Assembly: GCA_002429315.1 (NCBI GenBank)
Contig: DIZC01000033.1
Location: 1 to 11,948, forward strand
From: Alphaproteobacteria bacterium UBA6038
GTDB taxonomy: Bacteria; Pseudomonadota; Alphaproteobacteria; Micropepsales; Micropepsaceae
Reading direction: 5' to 3'
DNA: 11,948 nt
Of this stretch, positions 1-7,481 are shown one piece after another. The stretch's first letter is position 1. Each line of letters starts with the position of its first letter. A program made the position numbers and the translations under genes. The notes under the pieces are model-generated. The model searched no databases, was not told the DNA's origin, and saw nothing but the letters and a program-made list of their open reading frames with translations.

Positions 1-48
1 AGAATCTTGAATCTGACTCGCGGCCCCTTGGGAGTCCCCAGCGATTGA

Positions 49-70
49 GAAAACCCGAGTCACGCTCTAG
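49..70 (+). repeat. Left copy of 22-bp terminal inverted repeat
   Basis: The 22 bases beginning GAAAACCCGAGT and ending CGCTCTAG are found in exact reverse complement at 11927-11948, the last base of the window. Left of this copy there are 48 further bases. On the right nothing is visible beyond the repeat, so the true length of the match may be greater. It could be a dispersed intergenic repeat of the kind common in rhizobial genomes, or the edge of a larger inverted element. That assignment is inference; only the identity is seen. Confidence 0.85.
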
Positions 71-277
71 CCAAACGATTTGCATGGCAACTCCAGAAAC
101 GTCTGCCGCGCGCCGCTCGAATTGCTTGCTTGTCCGAAACGCTGGCTTCGAGAGGTTCGATCTCAAATCTGTAGCGATACTTCGAGCGGCGTTCGCCTAG
201 CGGGCCGGCTGTATGGGCGAGGACATAGCTTGCGCCGCCCGGTTTGCGTATTCTCATTCGGCGGGGAGAAGAACACG

Positions 278-1237
278 ATGATCCAATTCTTGTCTGCGCT
301 GCCGGCGGTCCTTGGGCTGACTGGCTTTGTGGTCTATTATTTTTTGCTGCGGAATCGCGGCGGCGACCGTATCACCCTGGATATCATCGCAAAGCTCAGG
401 CGGGAAGCGCCGGAGCGGTTGCCGCCCCATCCCGAAAAGCTCGATCCGCAGGCACTTACCAAATTAATCGAGAACGACGCAGCGCTTCGCGCTAAGGTGA
501 GCGACCAGGACTTCACGCTGTTGCGCGATGCTCTGCGTCAGCAATTTGTAACGTCGCTCGTTGTCTACGCCATCTGCGCTGCGGTGTTCGTGACGGGAAT
601 CGGCCTTTATATCTATTTGGCGATACGGCCAAAGCCGGTTGTCATTTCCTCGATCTCTGAAGAGAGCGTGGATCCAGCGGCACACGGACTTCCTGTGGAT
701 ATCGACGGCTTACGCGTACACTGGTCGCAGGCGGGCGATCCCGAAGACATTCGCCTGTCACTGGAAAATATGAATACCGCTGGGCGCACCGGTGCGAAGA
801 CCGTCCGCTCGACGGAGGCTCAGGCGGTGTTCTCTCCAGATGACTATCACGACATCTTGAGCGACCGCCGCCACGGAGGACACAACCGGCTTCGTGTTGT
901 GTTTCAAACAGCCAGTGCGGAATTCGTTTCCCCGGAATTCGATATGGCGGTCGGCACCACGATTCTGGCGGCACGTCTCGAACCCTTGCGCGTCAAGATC
1001 ATGGGAACCATCGATAACTCAGCCATCTACAATTACGATTTCGAAGCCAAACTGTTGCTATGGGCCAGCCGACCGGGCCAACCTGCTGCGCCGGTCACCT
1101 ATGGCGGCAACATCCGATACGGCCATAATGATGTCTTGTTGAGCCCCGACCTGCACTACCGGTGGGATACGGCCAAGCTCGTCTATTTTGGTCCTGACGA
1201 CTTGCGTACTGTGCGTACTCAGCTACTTGGCTTTTGA
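278..1237 (+). CDS. Unrecognised membrane protein with two transmembrane segments
   Basis: This encodes 319 residues. I chose the ATG at 278 because GGGGAG (263-268) lies about nine bases upstream and because the protein then opens directly with a hydrophobic segment. The longer frame from 80 adds a low-complexity, arginine-rich stretch that looks non-coding. Residues about 5-24 form one hydrophobic helix (AVLGLTGFVVYYFLL). Residues 25-90 are charged and probably cytoplasmic. Residues about 91-116 form a second helix (VVYAICAAVFVTGIGLYIYLAI). The remaining 200 residues are polar with alternating hydrophobics, which suggests a beta-rich soluble domain. I recognise no family and see no catalytic motif. 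It is followed by a strong hairpin and seems to be transcribed alone. No link to the peptide cluster is visible. Confidence 0.75.
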   Translation: MIQFLSALPAVLGLTGFVVYYFLLRNRGGDRITLDIIAKLRREAPERLPPHPEKLDPQALTKLIENDAALRAKVSDQDFTLLRDALRQQFVTSLVVYAICAAVFVTGIGLYIYLAIRPKPVVISSISEESVDPAAHGLPVDIDGLRVHWSQAGDPEDIRLSLENMNTAGRTGAKTVRSTEAQAVFSPDDYHDILSDRRHGGHNRLRVVFQTASAEFVSPEFDMAVGTTILAARLEPLRVKIMGTIDNSAIYNYDFEAKLLLWASRPGQPAAPVTYGGNIRYGHNDVLLSPDLHYRWDTAKLVYFGPDDLRTVRTQLLGF

Positions 1238-1269
1238 TCGCATCGCGCCTGAAGCGCACAGAAGGAGAG

Positions 1270-1295
1270 AGCCCCGCCGCGGATGCGGCGGGGCT
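1270..1295 (+). terminator. GC-rich terminator-like hairpin
   Basis: AGCCCCGCCGC (1270-1280) and GCGGCGGGGCT (1285-1295) form a perfect 11-bp stem closed by the tetraloop GGAT, 33 bases after the stop codon of the 278-1237 gene. There is no T run on either strand, so it is not a textbook intrinsic terminator. The stem is strong enough to stop transcription or protect the 3' end of the message, and could serve either strand. Confidence 0.6.
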
Positions 1296-1297
1296 TG

Positions 1298-1564
1298 AAC
1301 GGCAGTCGCCAAGGCGGCGAGCTCCAGCGTCTCGAGCCCCAGCGTGCGCAGTTCGTCGTGCGCGCTCGGTCAGGGTCGTGACCGCATCGCCGGTCACGTC
1401 CGCTTTACGCGGGTGAGGATCCCACGAAGATCGGTGACGGCCGCAATCAGCGCTGGCCAGGTCTGAGTCTCGGCGTGGTCATCAGGCCGGTAGTAGCACC
1501 GCGAATGGAACGCAAGGCGGTCAATCCGGCGAGTTCCGTGATTGCGCGATGGCGCAGATAGACT
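1298..1564 (-). pseudogene. Probable remnant of two small overlapping genes
   Basis: On the minus strand the frame from 1564 to the TGA at 1394-1396 is open for 56 codons. It reads as plausible protein (CYYRPDDHAETQTW, then IAAVTDLRGILTRVKRT) but contains no ATG, GTG or TTG start. Its stop overlaps a GTG at 1397 in the GTGA pattern of coupled genes. That second frame begins MTGDAVTTLTERA, then loses protein-like character. One frame over, protein-like sequence resumes with HDELRTLGLETLELAALATA, running towards the hairpin at 1270-1295. Missing start plus apparent frameshift suggest decayed genes. I recognise no family. The alternative is chance open frames in GC-rich DNA. Confidence 0.28.
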
Positions 1565-1730
1565 TTAGCGAGCATTCCCGGAATCGGTCTCGACATCACC
1601 AGGGCAGACTTGATACGATGCGATTTGCGGTTTTGAGCCTTGTTCCAGCAGATTGCCTTGGATCGGCAACCCTGTGGACTAAGCGATTACCCTCAGCTCT
1701 TCCCATCCTCGATAAGCACTGGGATTCGTA
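1565..1730 (+). other. Upstream region of the radical SAM gene, with a weak short ORF
   Basis: No convincing promoter or strong ribosome-binding site is visible. A frame from ATG 1549, or ATG 1618 in the same frame, ends at TGA 1732-1734, overlapping the TTG at 1731 in a TTGA arrangement. From 1618 it would encode 38 residues ending in KHWDSY. Third-position GC is only about half, unlike the cluster genes, so coding is doubtful. It is kept because a peptide ending in an aromatic-x-Ser motif directly before an FxsB-type maturase could be a substrate. Confidence 0.2.
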
Positions 1731-2924
1731 TTGATTGATCTAATGCAGCAAGGACCCGCCCTTTCCTGTGTTGCGGCGGTATTCAAGGTTGCAAGCCGTT
1801 GCAATCTGAATTGCGCCTACTGTTACGTTTACAACAAAGGAGACGACGGCTGGCGCCGACAACCGCCCGTAATGGCACGGCAGACGGCGATCACCGCCAT
1901 CAATCGATTGTCCGAGCACTGCCGGGCGCATGCGATCGACCATTTCGAGGTGATCTTTCACGGAGGCGAACCGCTCTTGGCCGGTCCGGAGTTTTTCGAG
2001 GTCTTTGTCCGCGAGGCCACGGCGCGGATGGCTCCGGAAACGCGCATCACCTTCACTGTCCAGACAAATGGCATCTCGTTGACGCGCGATTGGGCGCGGT
2101 GTTTTCGGCGCTTGGGCGTCAAGATCGGCATCAGTATCGACGGCACCGCGCGGAGCCACGACCGGATGCGTGTCGACCACAAGGGTCGCGGTTCCTATTC
2201 GCGCGTCGTGCGGGGACTCGACGCTGCGCGTTCGGAGGGCCTCTCCCCGGGCATCCTCGCGGTCGTCGACCTGGCGGAGGACCCGATCGCCGTTTTCGAG
2301 CACCTAGCATCGCTAAAGCCCCGGCTGGTCGATTTCCTGCTGCCGCTCGCGACTTGGGACAGCCCGCCCGAGCGAAGCTCACGCACCGCGTACGCAGATT
2401 GGCTGATCACTATCTTCGAGCTATGGCTTGCGGCGCCTGTGCTGCCGTTTCGTATCCGTCTGTTCGAGCAGATCGTTCGCACCGTGCTGGGGTTTCCGCG
2501 AAATTATGACGCGCTGGGCCCGGGGGTGAACCGCACGGTGGTAATCGAAACCGACGGCGCCATCGAGTCGGTCGATGTGCTGCGCGTGTGCGAGAATGGC
2601 ATGACCAGCCGCGGCTATCATGTGTCCGAAGACTCCATCGACACGGCGCTCGATGATCCCCTTGCCCAAGCCTATCTTTTCGCGGCTGATCGCCTCTGCG
2701 GAACCTGCCAGGCCTGTCGGGTCCGCGACATCTGTGCTGGCGGCTATCTTCCGCATCGCTTCCGTCGTTCCAACGGCTTCGACAATCCATCTGTATATTG
2801 CGCGGACCTGCTGAAATTGATCAGCACTGTTCAGGATTGGGCCGTGCGGCAGGTGCCGGCGGATCTGCGTAATGACCTGGACCTCCGCTCGCTCGCGCCG
2901 TCGCCGGTCGGTCAGGAAGCCTAA
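1731..2924 (+). CDS. FxsB-family radical SAM/SPASM peptide maturase, likely cyclophane-forming
   Basis: This 397-residue enzyme should bind a SAM-cleaving 4Fe-4S cluster through Cys24, Cys28 and Cys31 (SRCNLNCAYCYVY). It has the glycine-rich FHGGEPLL motif at 76-83. The SPASM region carries Cys323, Cys326, Cys329, Cys335 and Cys357 for auxiliary cluster(s), ending in GFDNPSVYCADL as FxsB relatives do. Members of this family join an aromatic side chain to a nearby residue of a precursor peptide, making a three-residue cyclophane. The likely substrate is the peptide at 7482-7673, which has a C-terminal FAQSVD. TTG 1731 has GGGA (1721-1724) six bases upstream. ATG 1743 (protein starting MQQGPAL) is an equally possible start. 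The gene faces the rest of the cluster, and its last 104 bases overlap the methyltransferase on the other strand. Family assignment is strong; the product is inferred. Confidence 0.93.
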   Translation: MIDLMQQGPALSCVAAVFKVASRCNLNCAYCYVYNKGDDGWRRQPPVMARQTAITAINRLSEHCRAHAIDHFEVIFHGGEPLLAGPEFFEVFVREATARMAPETRITFTVQTNGISLTRDWARCFRRLGVKIGISIDGTARSHDRMRVDHKGRGSYSRVVRGLDAARSEGLSPGILAVVDLAEDPIAVFEHLASLKPRLVDFLLPLATWDSPPERSSRTAYADWLITIFELWLAAPVLPFRIRLFEQIVRTVLGFPRNYDALGPGVNRTVVIETDGAIESVDVLRVCENGMTSRGYHVSEDSIDTALDDPLAQAYLFAADRLCGTCQACRVRDICAGGYLPHRFRRSNGFDNPSVYCADLLKLISTVQDWAVRQVPADLRNDLDLRSLAPSPVGQEA

Positions 2925-3900
2925 CAAGGTGGACGAACCGGTCGATCCCGTCGCCGGTTGCCTCGAAGACGTGGAGCAACTCGGCGTCTGCCCCTGAATA
3001 GGCGCCCGCCCACGCATCGACGCTGGAGGGGGGCACCCCTTGTCCGGACACCGCCTGGACCAAATCGTGAATGAGGGTGCGCGGCGACCCGCGATCCACG
3101 CCTGCCCCCGCACCAAGGTGGCTGTAGTAGTCGCTTACGACCAGCAGCCGCCCCGGAAGTAGTCCCGACAGTCGCCGCAGACGCGCGCTGGCGTCGCCCG
3201 GCTCGCGCCAGAATGCGTTGAGGAAACTGGAGGCCAGCACAACCTGGACGCCATCGAGACTGATCCCAGTCAATGCGTCGAGGGCGTCGCCGTGGACGAT
3301 CCTGATCCGATCGGCGAAACCGCGCGACTGCACTAGCCGACGCGCTTGGGCCACGACCGCCGGGTTGGAATCGATCCCGACAGCGGTTAGTTCGGGCAGC
3401 GCCCCCGCGATGTCGCAGAGCGTCTGCGCGCCGCCGCAACCCAGTTCGACCACGCCGGTGGTGCCCAAGTGGATGATGATCCGTGCCGTCTCGCTGATGG
3501 GGTTTCCACCGTCGTTATCGCCGGCGAAGGCCGCGGCATGGCGGTCGGGGTCCACGAGCGCCTCGCCCCAGCGCCGTTCGCGCAACAGCGTCGCGAGCCC
3601 AGCGAGCGCCGGGCCATAGCCGCCGACGTACTGGTCCAGCATGTGGGCGATGCGCGCGTGCTCAGTCTCACCGCTGGTGAGCCGGATCCGACCCATGCCA
3701 TCAGACTCTAAAAGCGTAGTCGTGGCCACTACGAAGTCGAGCACCGGCCCCAACATCGCGTTGTCCACCCCGCAGTCCGCAGCCAGCTCGACGTGGCTGC
3801 GCCAGGCTTTCAGCCGGTTCAGGGCCCCAAGTTGGTGGAGCGCGTCGAGCGCGAGTGCCGAATAGTGACCCTCGATGGCCTCGACGATCCCGCGGGTCAT
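2821..3900 (-). CDS. Class I SAM-dependent methyltransferase of the RiPP cluster
   Basis: This encodes 359 residues. The SAM-binding fold is shown by motif I, VELGCGGAQT (151-160), the acidic residue ending strand two (GIDSNP, Asp177), and HGDALD (203-208). Residues 1-110 are mostly helical, resembling the dimerising N-terminal region of O- and C-methyltransferases acting on natural products. Its ATG at 3900 overlaps the TGA of the upstream B12-radical SAM gene (ATGA), so the two are probably translationally coupled. In the aminopyruvatide pathway a methyltransferase acts on the beta carbon of the aminopyruvic acid made by the MNIO; a similar role here is inference. The last 30 or so residues (proline- and alanine-rich, ending NPEQC) are read from DNA antisense to the 3' end of the radical SAM/SPASM gene and look like a non-conserved extension. 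Confidence 0.88.
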   Translation of the reverse strand: MTRGIVEAIEGHYSALALDALHQLGALNRLKAWRSHVELAADCGVDNAMLGPVLDFVVATTTLLESDGMGRIRLTSGETEHARIAHMLDQYVGGYGPALAGLATLLRERRWGEALVDPDRHAAAFAGDNDGGNPISETARIIIHLGTTGVVELGCGGAQTLCDIAGALPELTAVGIDSNPAVVAQARRLVQSRGFADRIRIVHGDALDALTGISLDGVQVVLASSFLNAFWREPGDASARLRRLSGLLPGRLLVVSDYYSHLGAGAGVDRGSPRTLIHDLVQAVSGQGVPPSSVDAWAGAYSGADAELLHVFEATGDGIDRFVHLVRLPDRPATARASGGPGHYADPPAPAARPNPEQC

Positions 3901-5789
3901 GAGGCAAGTTGGCGGATCGCAGCCGGTTCGATGATCTCCAGCGCGTGAAGCTGCGCGAGGTCGGCGTCGTCGACGTGGGACAGCAACCCATCGACGTACG
4001 GACCGCTGATGACACTCAGCAGGTCGGCCGTCGTATCGTCGATCTCATAGGCTCGCGCTCGCGAACCATCGGGGGACCGCAGGATCACGAAGTTGGCGCG
4101 GTTGGCATCGTCGGCGGAGGGAATCGACGCATCGTCAACCACGCTGCGATGCACGTCACGCAACACGGAAGCGCGGCGGGAAAGGCGCAAGCCGGGCGCG
4201 CCGCCGTCAGCCGCCCGATCCGGCCCGGCTGGTTCGCGGCACGCGTCCCGGTAGCGCAGCCGCGAGACGATCGGAGCACGGTGCCCAAACACTGCCCGGG
4301 CAAACCGGGTGACATCGCCTGGCTGCGGTGTCGCCTTCGCGCCGTGGGTGTCCACCCACCAAGCGTAGGCCTGGTCTAGCAGGCGGGCGAGCGAGCCGTC
4401 CCAGTGGTCGAGCAGGAAAGCGTAGCTTGCTGCGCCCAAGACAGAGAGCTCGGTCCAGGTGAAGGCATCGAAGACGTTGCGCGAATGGGGGACCAGACCT
4501 TCGTAGTAGTAGTGCGTCACGAACAGGTCGGGGTCGGCAGCGATTAGCCCGTCGTCGCACGCTGTGAAGCGGGGTAGATTGAAGCCGCACCGGCGCTCGT
4601 CGAACCTGAGCTTCGCGCGGTGCTGCTTCAGCATCGTCGTGCCGGGTTCCGGTGTCAGTAGGTGTATCTGTGAGGTGTTGCCCACCAGCCGGTGCAGGCG
4701 TCCGGCCATGTCGAGCGTCGCCGCGCGGTCCGCAGCCGCCTCATCCGGATAGCCGATGATGAACGATGTGGTTGTTTCGATTTTCAGCCGCGCGGTGACG
4801 GCCAGCGTCGTCTCGACAAGCGAGAGGTCGAGGCGCTTGCGGCTGGTGTGCTGGATGGCCGCGCTGCCAGTTTCGATTCCGAAGTAGATGTTGTCACACC
4901 CCGCGGCCCCCATTGCGTCGAGGAGCTCGGCGTCGACGCAGTCCACTCGCGCCGAGCACGCCCAGCTGTAACCTCTGGGTGCCACAGCCTGGCAGAACTC
5001 GAGGACCTTACGGCGGCTTACCGTAAAGAGGTCGTGGTTGAGCTTGAAATTTCTGAACCCGTGGCGCCTCGCCAGCAGGTCCATTTCGGCCACCAGTCTG
5101 CCAGCCGACTTCAGCCGGTAGGACCGGCCGAAGAACGACGCGGTCGAGCAGAACGTACAGCTGAATGGACAGCCCCGGCCTGCCTCAACGCGGATGAACG
5201 ACATGTCGACGTCGTTCATCGGGTATTCGTCAAACGCGGGTAGCGGGAGATCGTCGAGCTGCTCGACCTTGGGCGCTCCCGGGTTGCAGACCACCCGGCC
5301 GTCGGGCCTGCGCCAGCTGACCCCGGGAATCGGGTCCATTCGCCCCATCCTCAACGCCTCTAGCACAGGGACCAAGGTTTCCTCGGCCTCATGGCGAACC
5401 ACCGCCGTGAAGCAGCCGAGCCGCTCTAGGATCTCGCGATGCAGGATGCTGGCGTGCGGCCCGCCGAGTAGCAACGGCAGCGACGGCCGCGTCCGGTGGA
5501 TCGCCGTGGCAATCTGCACCACGCAATGAAAGTTGCAGCCAAGCGCGGTGAAGCCGACCACGTCAGGGTCCTGCTCCAGGATTCGTACGCTCGCAGCCTC
5601 GTACAGCGCGCCGCCCCAAGGCAGCTCCTCGCGCACCACCGCCAGCTTCGGATCGAAGATGTGCGCCTCGTGCCCCGCTTGCTTGGCGACAGCCACCAGC
5701 GACAGCAGACCTAGATGCGGCTGCAGGTCGAATGAGGGCCTTTCGGGGTCGCCATCGAACAGAAGGTTGTCTATGAAGAGGACCTTCAT
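3897..5789 (-). CDS. B12-binding radical SAM enzyme with extra C-terminal domain
   Basis: This encodes 630 residues. The ATG at 5789 (MKVLFIDNLLFDG) opens directly on the first strand of a cobalamin-binding Rossmann domain (1-150, including LQPHLGLLSLVAVAKQAGH and LLLGGPHAS). The longer upstream frame overlaps the previous gene and is not used. The radical SAM core follows with Cys207, Cys211 and Cys214 (GRGCPFSCTFCS), and GIETGS lies further on. After a linker, residues about 565-630 form a separate small domain (YEIDDTTADLLSVI) resembling PqqD-type peptide-recognition folds. Such enzymes typically transfer methyl groups from methylcobalamin to unactivated carbons of peptides. In aminopyruvatide biosynthesis the equivalent makes beta-methyltyrosine. 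There is no Tyr in this precursor, so another residue must be the target. The start lies four bases after the stop of the upstream gene. Confidence 0.9.
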   Translation of the reverse strand: MKVLFIDNLLFDGDPERPSFDLQPHLGLLSLVAVAKQAGHEAHIFDPKLAVVREELPWGGALYEAASVRILEQDPDVVGFTALGCNFHCVVQIATAIHRTRPSLPLLLGGPHASILHREILERLGCFTAVVRHEAEETLVPVLEALRMGRMDPIPGVSWRRPDGRVVCNPGAPKVEQLDDLPLPAFDEYPMNDVDMSFIRVEAGRGCPFSCTFCSTASFFGRSYRLKSAGRLVAEMDLLARRHGFRNFKLNHDLFTVSRRKVLEFCQAVAPRGYSWACSARVDCVDAELLDAMGAAGCDNIYFGIETGSAAIQHTSRKRLDLSLVETTLAVTARLKIETTTSFIIGYPDEAAADRAATLDMAGRLHRLVGNTSQIHLLTPEPGTTMLKQHRAKLRFDERRCGFNLPRFTACDDGLIAADPDLFVTHYYYEGLVPHSRNVFDAFTWTELSVLGAASYAFLLDHWDGSLARLLDQAYAWWVDTHGAKATPQPGDVTRFARAVFGHRAPIVSRLRYRDACREPAGPDRAADGGAPGLRLSRRASVLRDVHRSVVDDASIPSADDANRANFVILRSPDGSRARAYEIDDTTADLLSVISGPYVDGLLSHVDDADLAQLHALEIIEPAAIRQLAS

Positions 5790-5793
5790 AGAC

Positions 5794-6582
5794 TTAGGCC
5801 GCAGTTGCGAGGGTCGCGCATTCGGCGAACCCGCGCGCGATGGCGTCGGCCACAATGTCAACTACGGCGTCGCCGGTCTTTAGACCCAGCCCCTGCGACA
5901 GGGCCACGTCCAACGCCGCGAGGCTGGCGGCGCCGTCCAGCCGGCTCAACACCCAAGCGCTCAGCCCGTCGATCTCCACGATCCGCGTCGCTGATCCGTC
6001 GGGGCAGTAGAGTAGCGCTTGGGTCGCCGTACGCGCATCCGGCAGAGTGAAGGGATCACGCGCCAGCGCCGCACAAAAACCCAGCACGTCGAATCCGTAG
6101 ACCTCGACACTCGCGCCGGGGACCAGCCTGGGATGGGCTGTAGCACCTGGGCCATTGGCGCCGCGGGGCGTGCGCCAGATTCGACCCTCGTGGCGCAGCA
6201 CGGCCTCAATCTCTGCCCGCGCGCCGGGCTCCACTACCTGCAACCTCTGCGCCAACGCCCGCTCGAAGCGGGTCAGCAGTTCCTGAATCGGCAACGGCCC
6301 CTCTTGGCGTGCGCGCAGGTAGCCAGGGGCCGCCTCGGCGAAAAAGGCGATGTCTGCCGCATGCATCGCAAGAAGGCGTAGCGTCAGCGGTACGATCCTT
6401 CGAAGCTGAGTATGCTTGATCCTCATGATGAAGCCGCGGAACAGACGCAGCCTCACCGATATGTCGTCGTCAGAACTGCCCGCTCGCCCTGAGCCAGACG
6501 GGAACTCCGACCTGGCGGCGTCCAGGTAATCCGGGTCGACGAGACAGCGGGCGACCAGCCTTTGCGCCTCGTCGGCTGTCAT
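5794..6582 (-). CDS. MNIO partner protein with a probable RiPP-recognition C-terminal domain
   Basis: This encodes 262 residues. I start it at ATG 6582 (MTADEAQRLV) because that ATG overlaps the TGA of the MNIO gene (ATGA). The upstream extension is only the MNIO gene read out of frame. MNIO enzymes usually need a dedicated partner encoded next door that binds the precursor leader; position and size fit that role. The N-terminal half is helical (RLRLFRGFIMRIKHTQL; MHAADIAFFAEAAPGYL). The C-terminal part, about 160-255, contains RIVEIDGLSAWVLSRLDG followed by helices, which looks like a PqqD-like winged-helix recognition element. I recognise no exact family, so the partner role rests mainly on context. 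The gene ends four bases before the B12-radical SAM start. Confidence 0.75.
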   Translation of the reverse strand: MTADEAQRLVARCLVDPDYLDAARSEFPSGSGRAGSSDDDISVRLRLFRGFIMRIKHTQLRRIVPLTLRLLAMHAADIAFFAEAAPGYLRARQEGPLPIQELLTRFERALAQRLQVVEPGARAEIEAVLRHEGRIWRTPRGANGPGATAHPRLVPGASVEVYGFDVLGFCAALARDPFTLPDARTATQALLYCPDGSATRIVEIDGLSAWVLSRLDGAASLAALDVALSQGLGLKTGDAVVDIVADAIARGFAECATLATAA

Positions 6583-7478
6583 ACCCGCTTGTCCTGCAAC
6601 GCGGTCCGGACCCGCCTCAGGTCCTCGCGGACCACGTCGAAGGGGAACGCCGGGTCCCAGTTGTACTCCACGGTGATGGCGAGCGGCCGAGCCCTCGACA
6701 ACACCCGCTCCAGCAAGTCGAACACCAGTGGCTGGATCGGCATGGCGTGGTCGTCCCATAGGATGCCGTTACTTCCACCGACGCCCGAGAGGTGCACCTC
6801 CGCCACGCGCTCCAGCGGCAGCGACTCCAGCAGGGACTCGGCGTCCTGGCCGGTGTTCACGGCAGTGCAGGTCAGATGGGCGAGGTCGAGGAGCAGGCCT
6901 GTGGCCGGGCGCCGCTCGCAGAGCCGGGAAATGAACTCGGCCTGGCTCATCGTGCTGCCTGGCGTCTCGAAATAGATCGGGCCGTTTTCCATCAGCAGCG
7001 GGCAGGCCAGCGCCTGTTCCCAGTGATTTAGCGCGCCGACCACTCGGTCCAGAATCTCGCCGCTGAATTGGGGGCTGACGGTGTAGGACACGTTGTAGGC
7101 GTCAGGGGTGCGGCCAAGCTCGGCGTCCTGGTCGACCTGCGGCGCGAAGGTTCGCTGGGACGCGAACGCCCTTTCCGTTGCGGACATCGAGATGAAGGCC
7201 AAGTGTTCGCCCAACCATGGCGTGCCTGTCACCTCGATCCAGCGTCGGAGCTGGGCCACCACGTCAGGGCTGGGTGGCAGATCGCCCGCGATCGACAGGC
7301 TCGCGCAATGCAGCACCACGGGCACGCCGAGAGTTTCGATGAGGCCGGGCGTATGGGCCAACTGCTCGAACGGAACTTCAACGAAATCCACTAGCCCCGG
7401 CGCGGCATTGATCCAGCCAGGCAGCGCCTCCGTCGCAGCCAGGCCTACGGCCGGTGGCCGATCAGACCTGAACCGCAT
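6579..7478 (-). CDS. DUF692/MNIO multinuclear iron oxidative enzyme
   Basis: This encodes 299 residues, a usual length for the DUF692 (UPF0276) family of TIM-barrel enzymes that use two or three iron ions and oxygen to modify peptides. Expected metal-ligand regions are present in order: LHCASLS (His57), GEHLAF (91-95, His92), MENGPIYF (Glu164), LLDLAHL (Asp198, His201), VHLSG (His229), WDDHAMP (Asp242, His244) and TVEYNWD (Glu271). Known relatives make oxazolones and thioamides from Cys (methanobactin), excise Cys carbon (TglH), or convert a C-terminal Asp to aminopyruvic acid (ApyH). The candidate precursor just upstream ends in Asp and has one Cys, Cys34, in the probable leader. The Asp chemistry is therefore favoured, by inference. 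The ATG is three bases after the precursor's stop, and the 3' end overlaps the partner gene. Confidence 0.92.
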   Translation of the reverse strand: MRFRSDRPPAVGLAATEALPGWINAAPGLVDFVEVPFEQLAHTPGLIETLGVPVVLHCASLSIAGDLPPSPDVVAQLRRWIEVTGTPWLGEHLAFISMSATERAFASQRTFAPQVDQDAELGRTPDAYNVSYTVSPQFSGEILDRVVGALNHWEQALACPLLMENGPIYFETPGSTMSQAEFISRLCERRPATGLLLDLAHLTCTAVNTGQDAESLLESLPLERVAEVHLSGVGGSNGILWDDHAMPIQPLVFDLLERVLSRARPLAITVEYNWDPAFPFDVVREDLRRVRTALQDKRV

Positions 7479-7481
7479 GGA

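Noticed and set aside
1731..2924. Reading the plus-strand radical SAM gene as an anaerobic sulfatase maturase or PqqE
   Set aside because: The pattern of the N-terminal CYVY motif and the C-terminal GFDNPSVYCADL segment fits the FxsB peptide maturases, and there is no sulfatase or pqq gene nearby.
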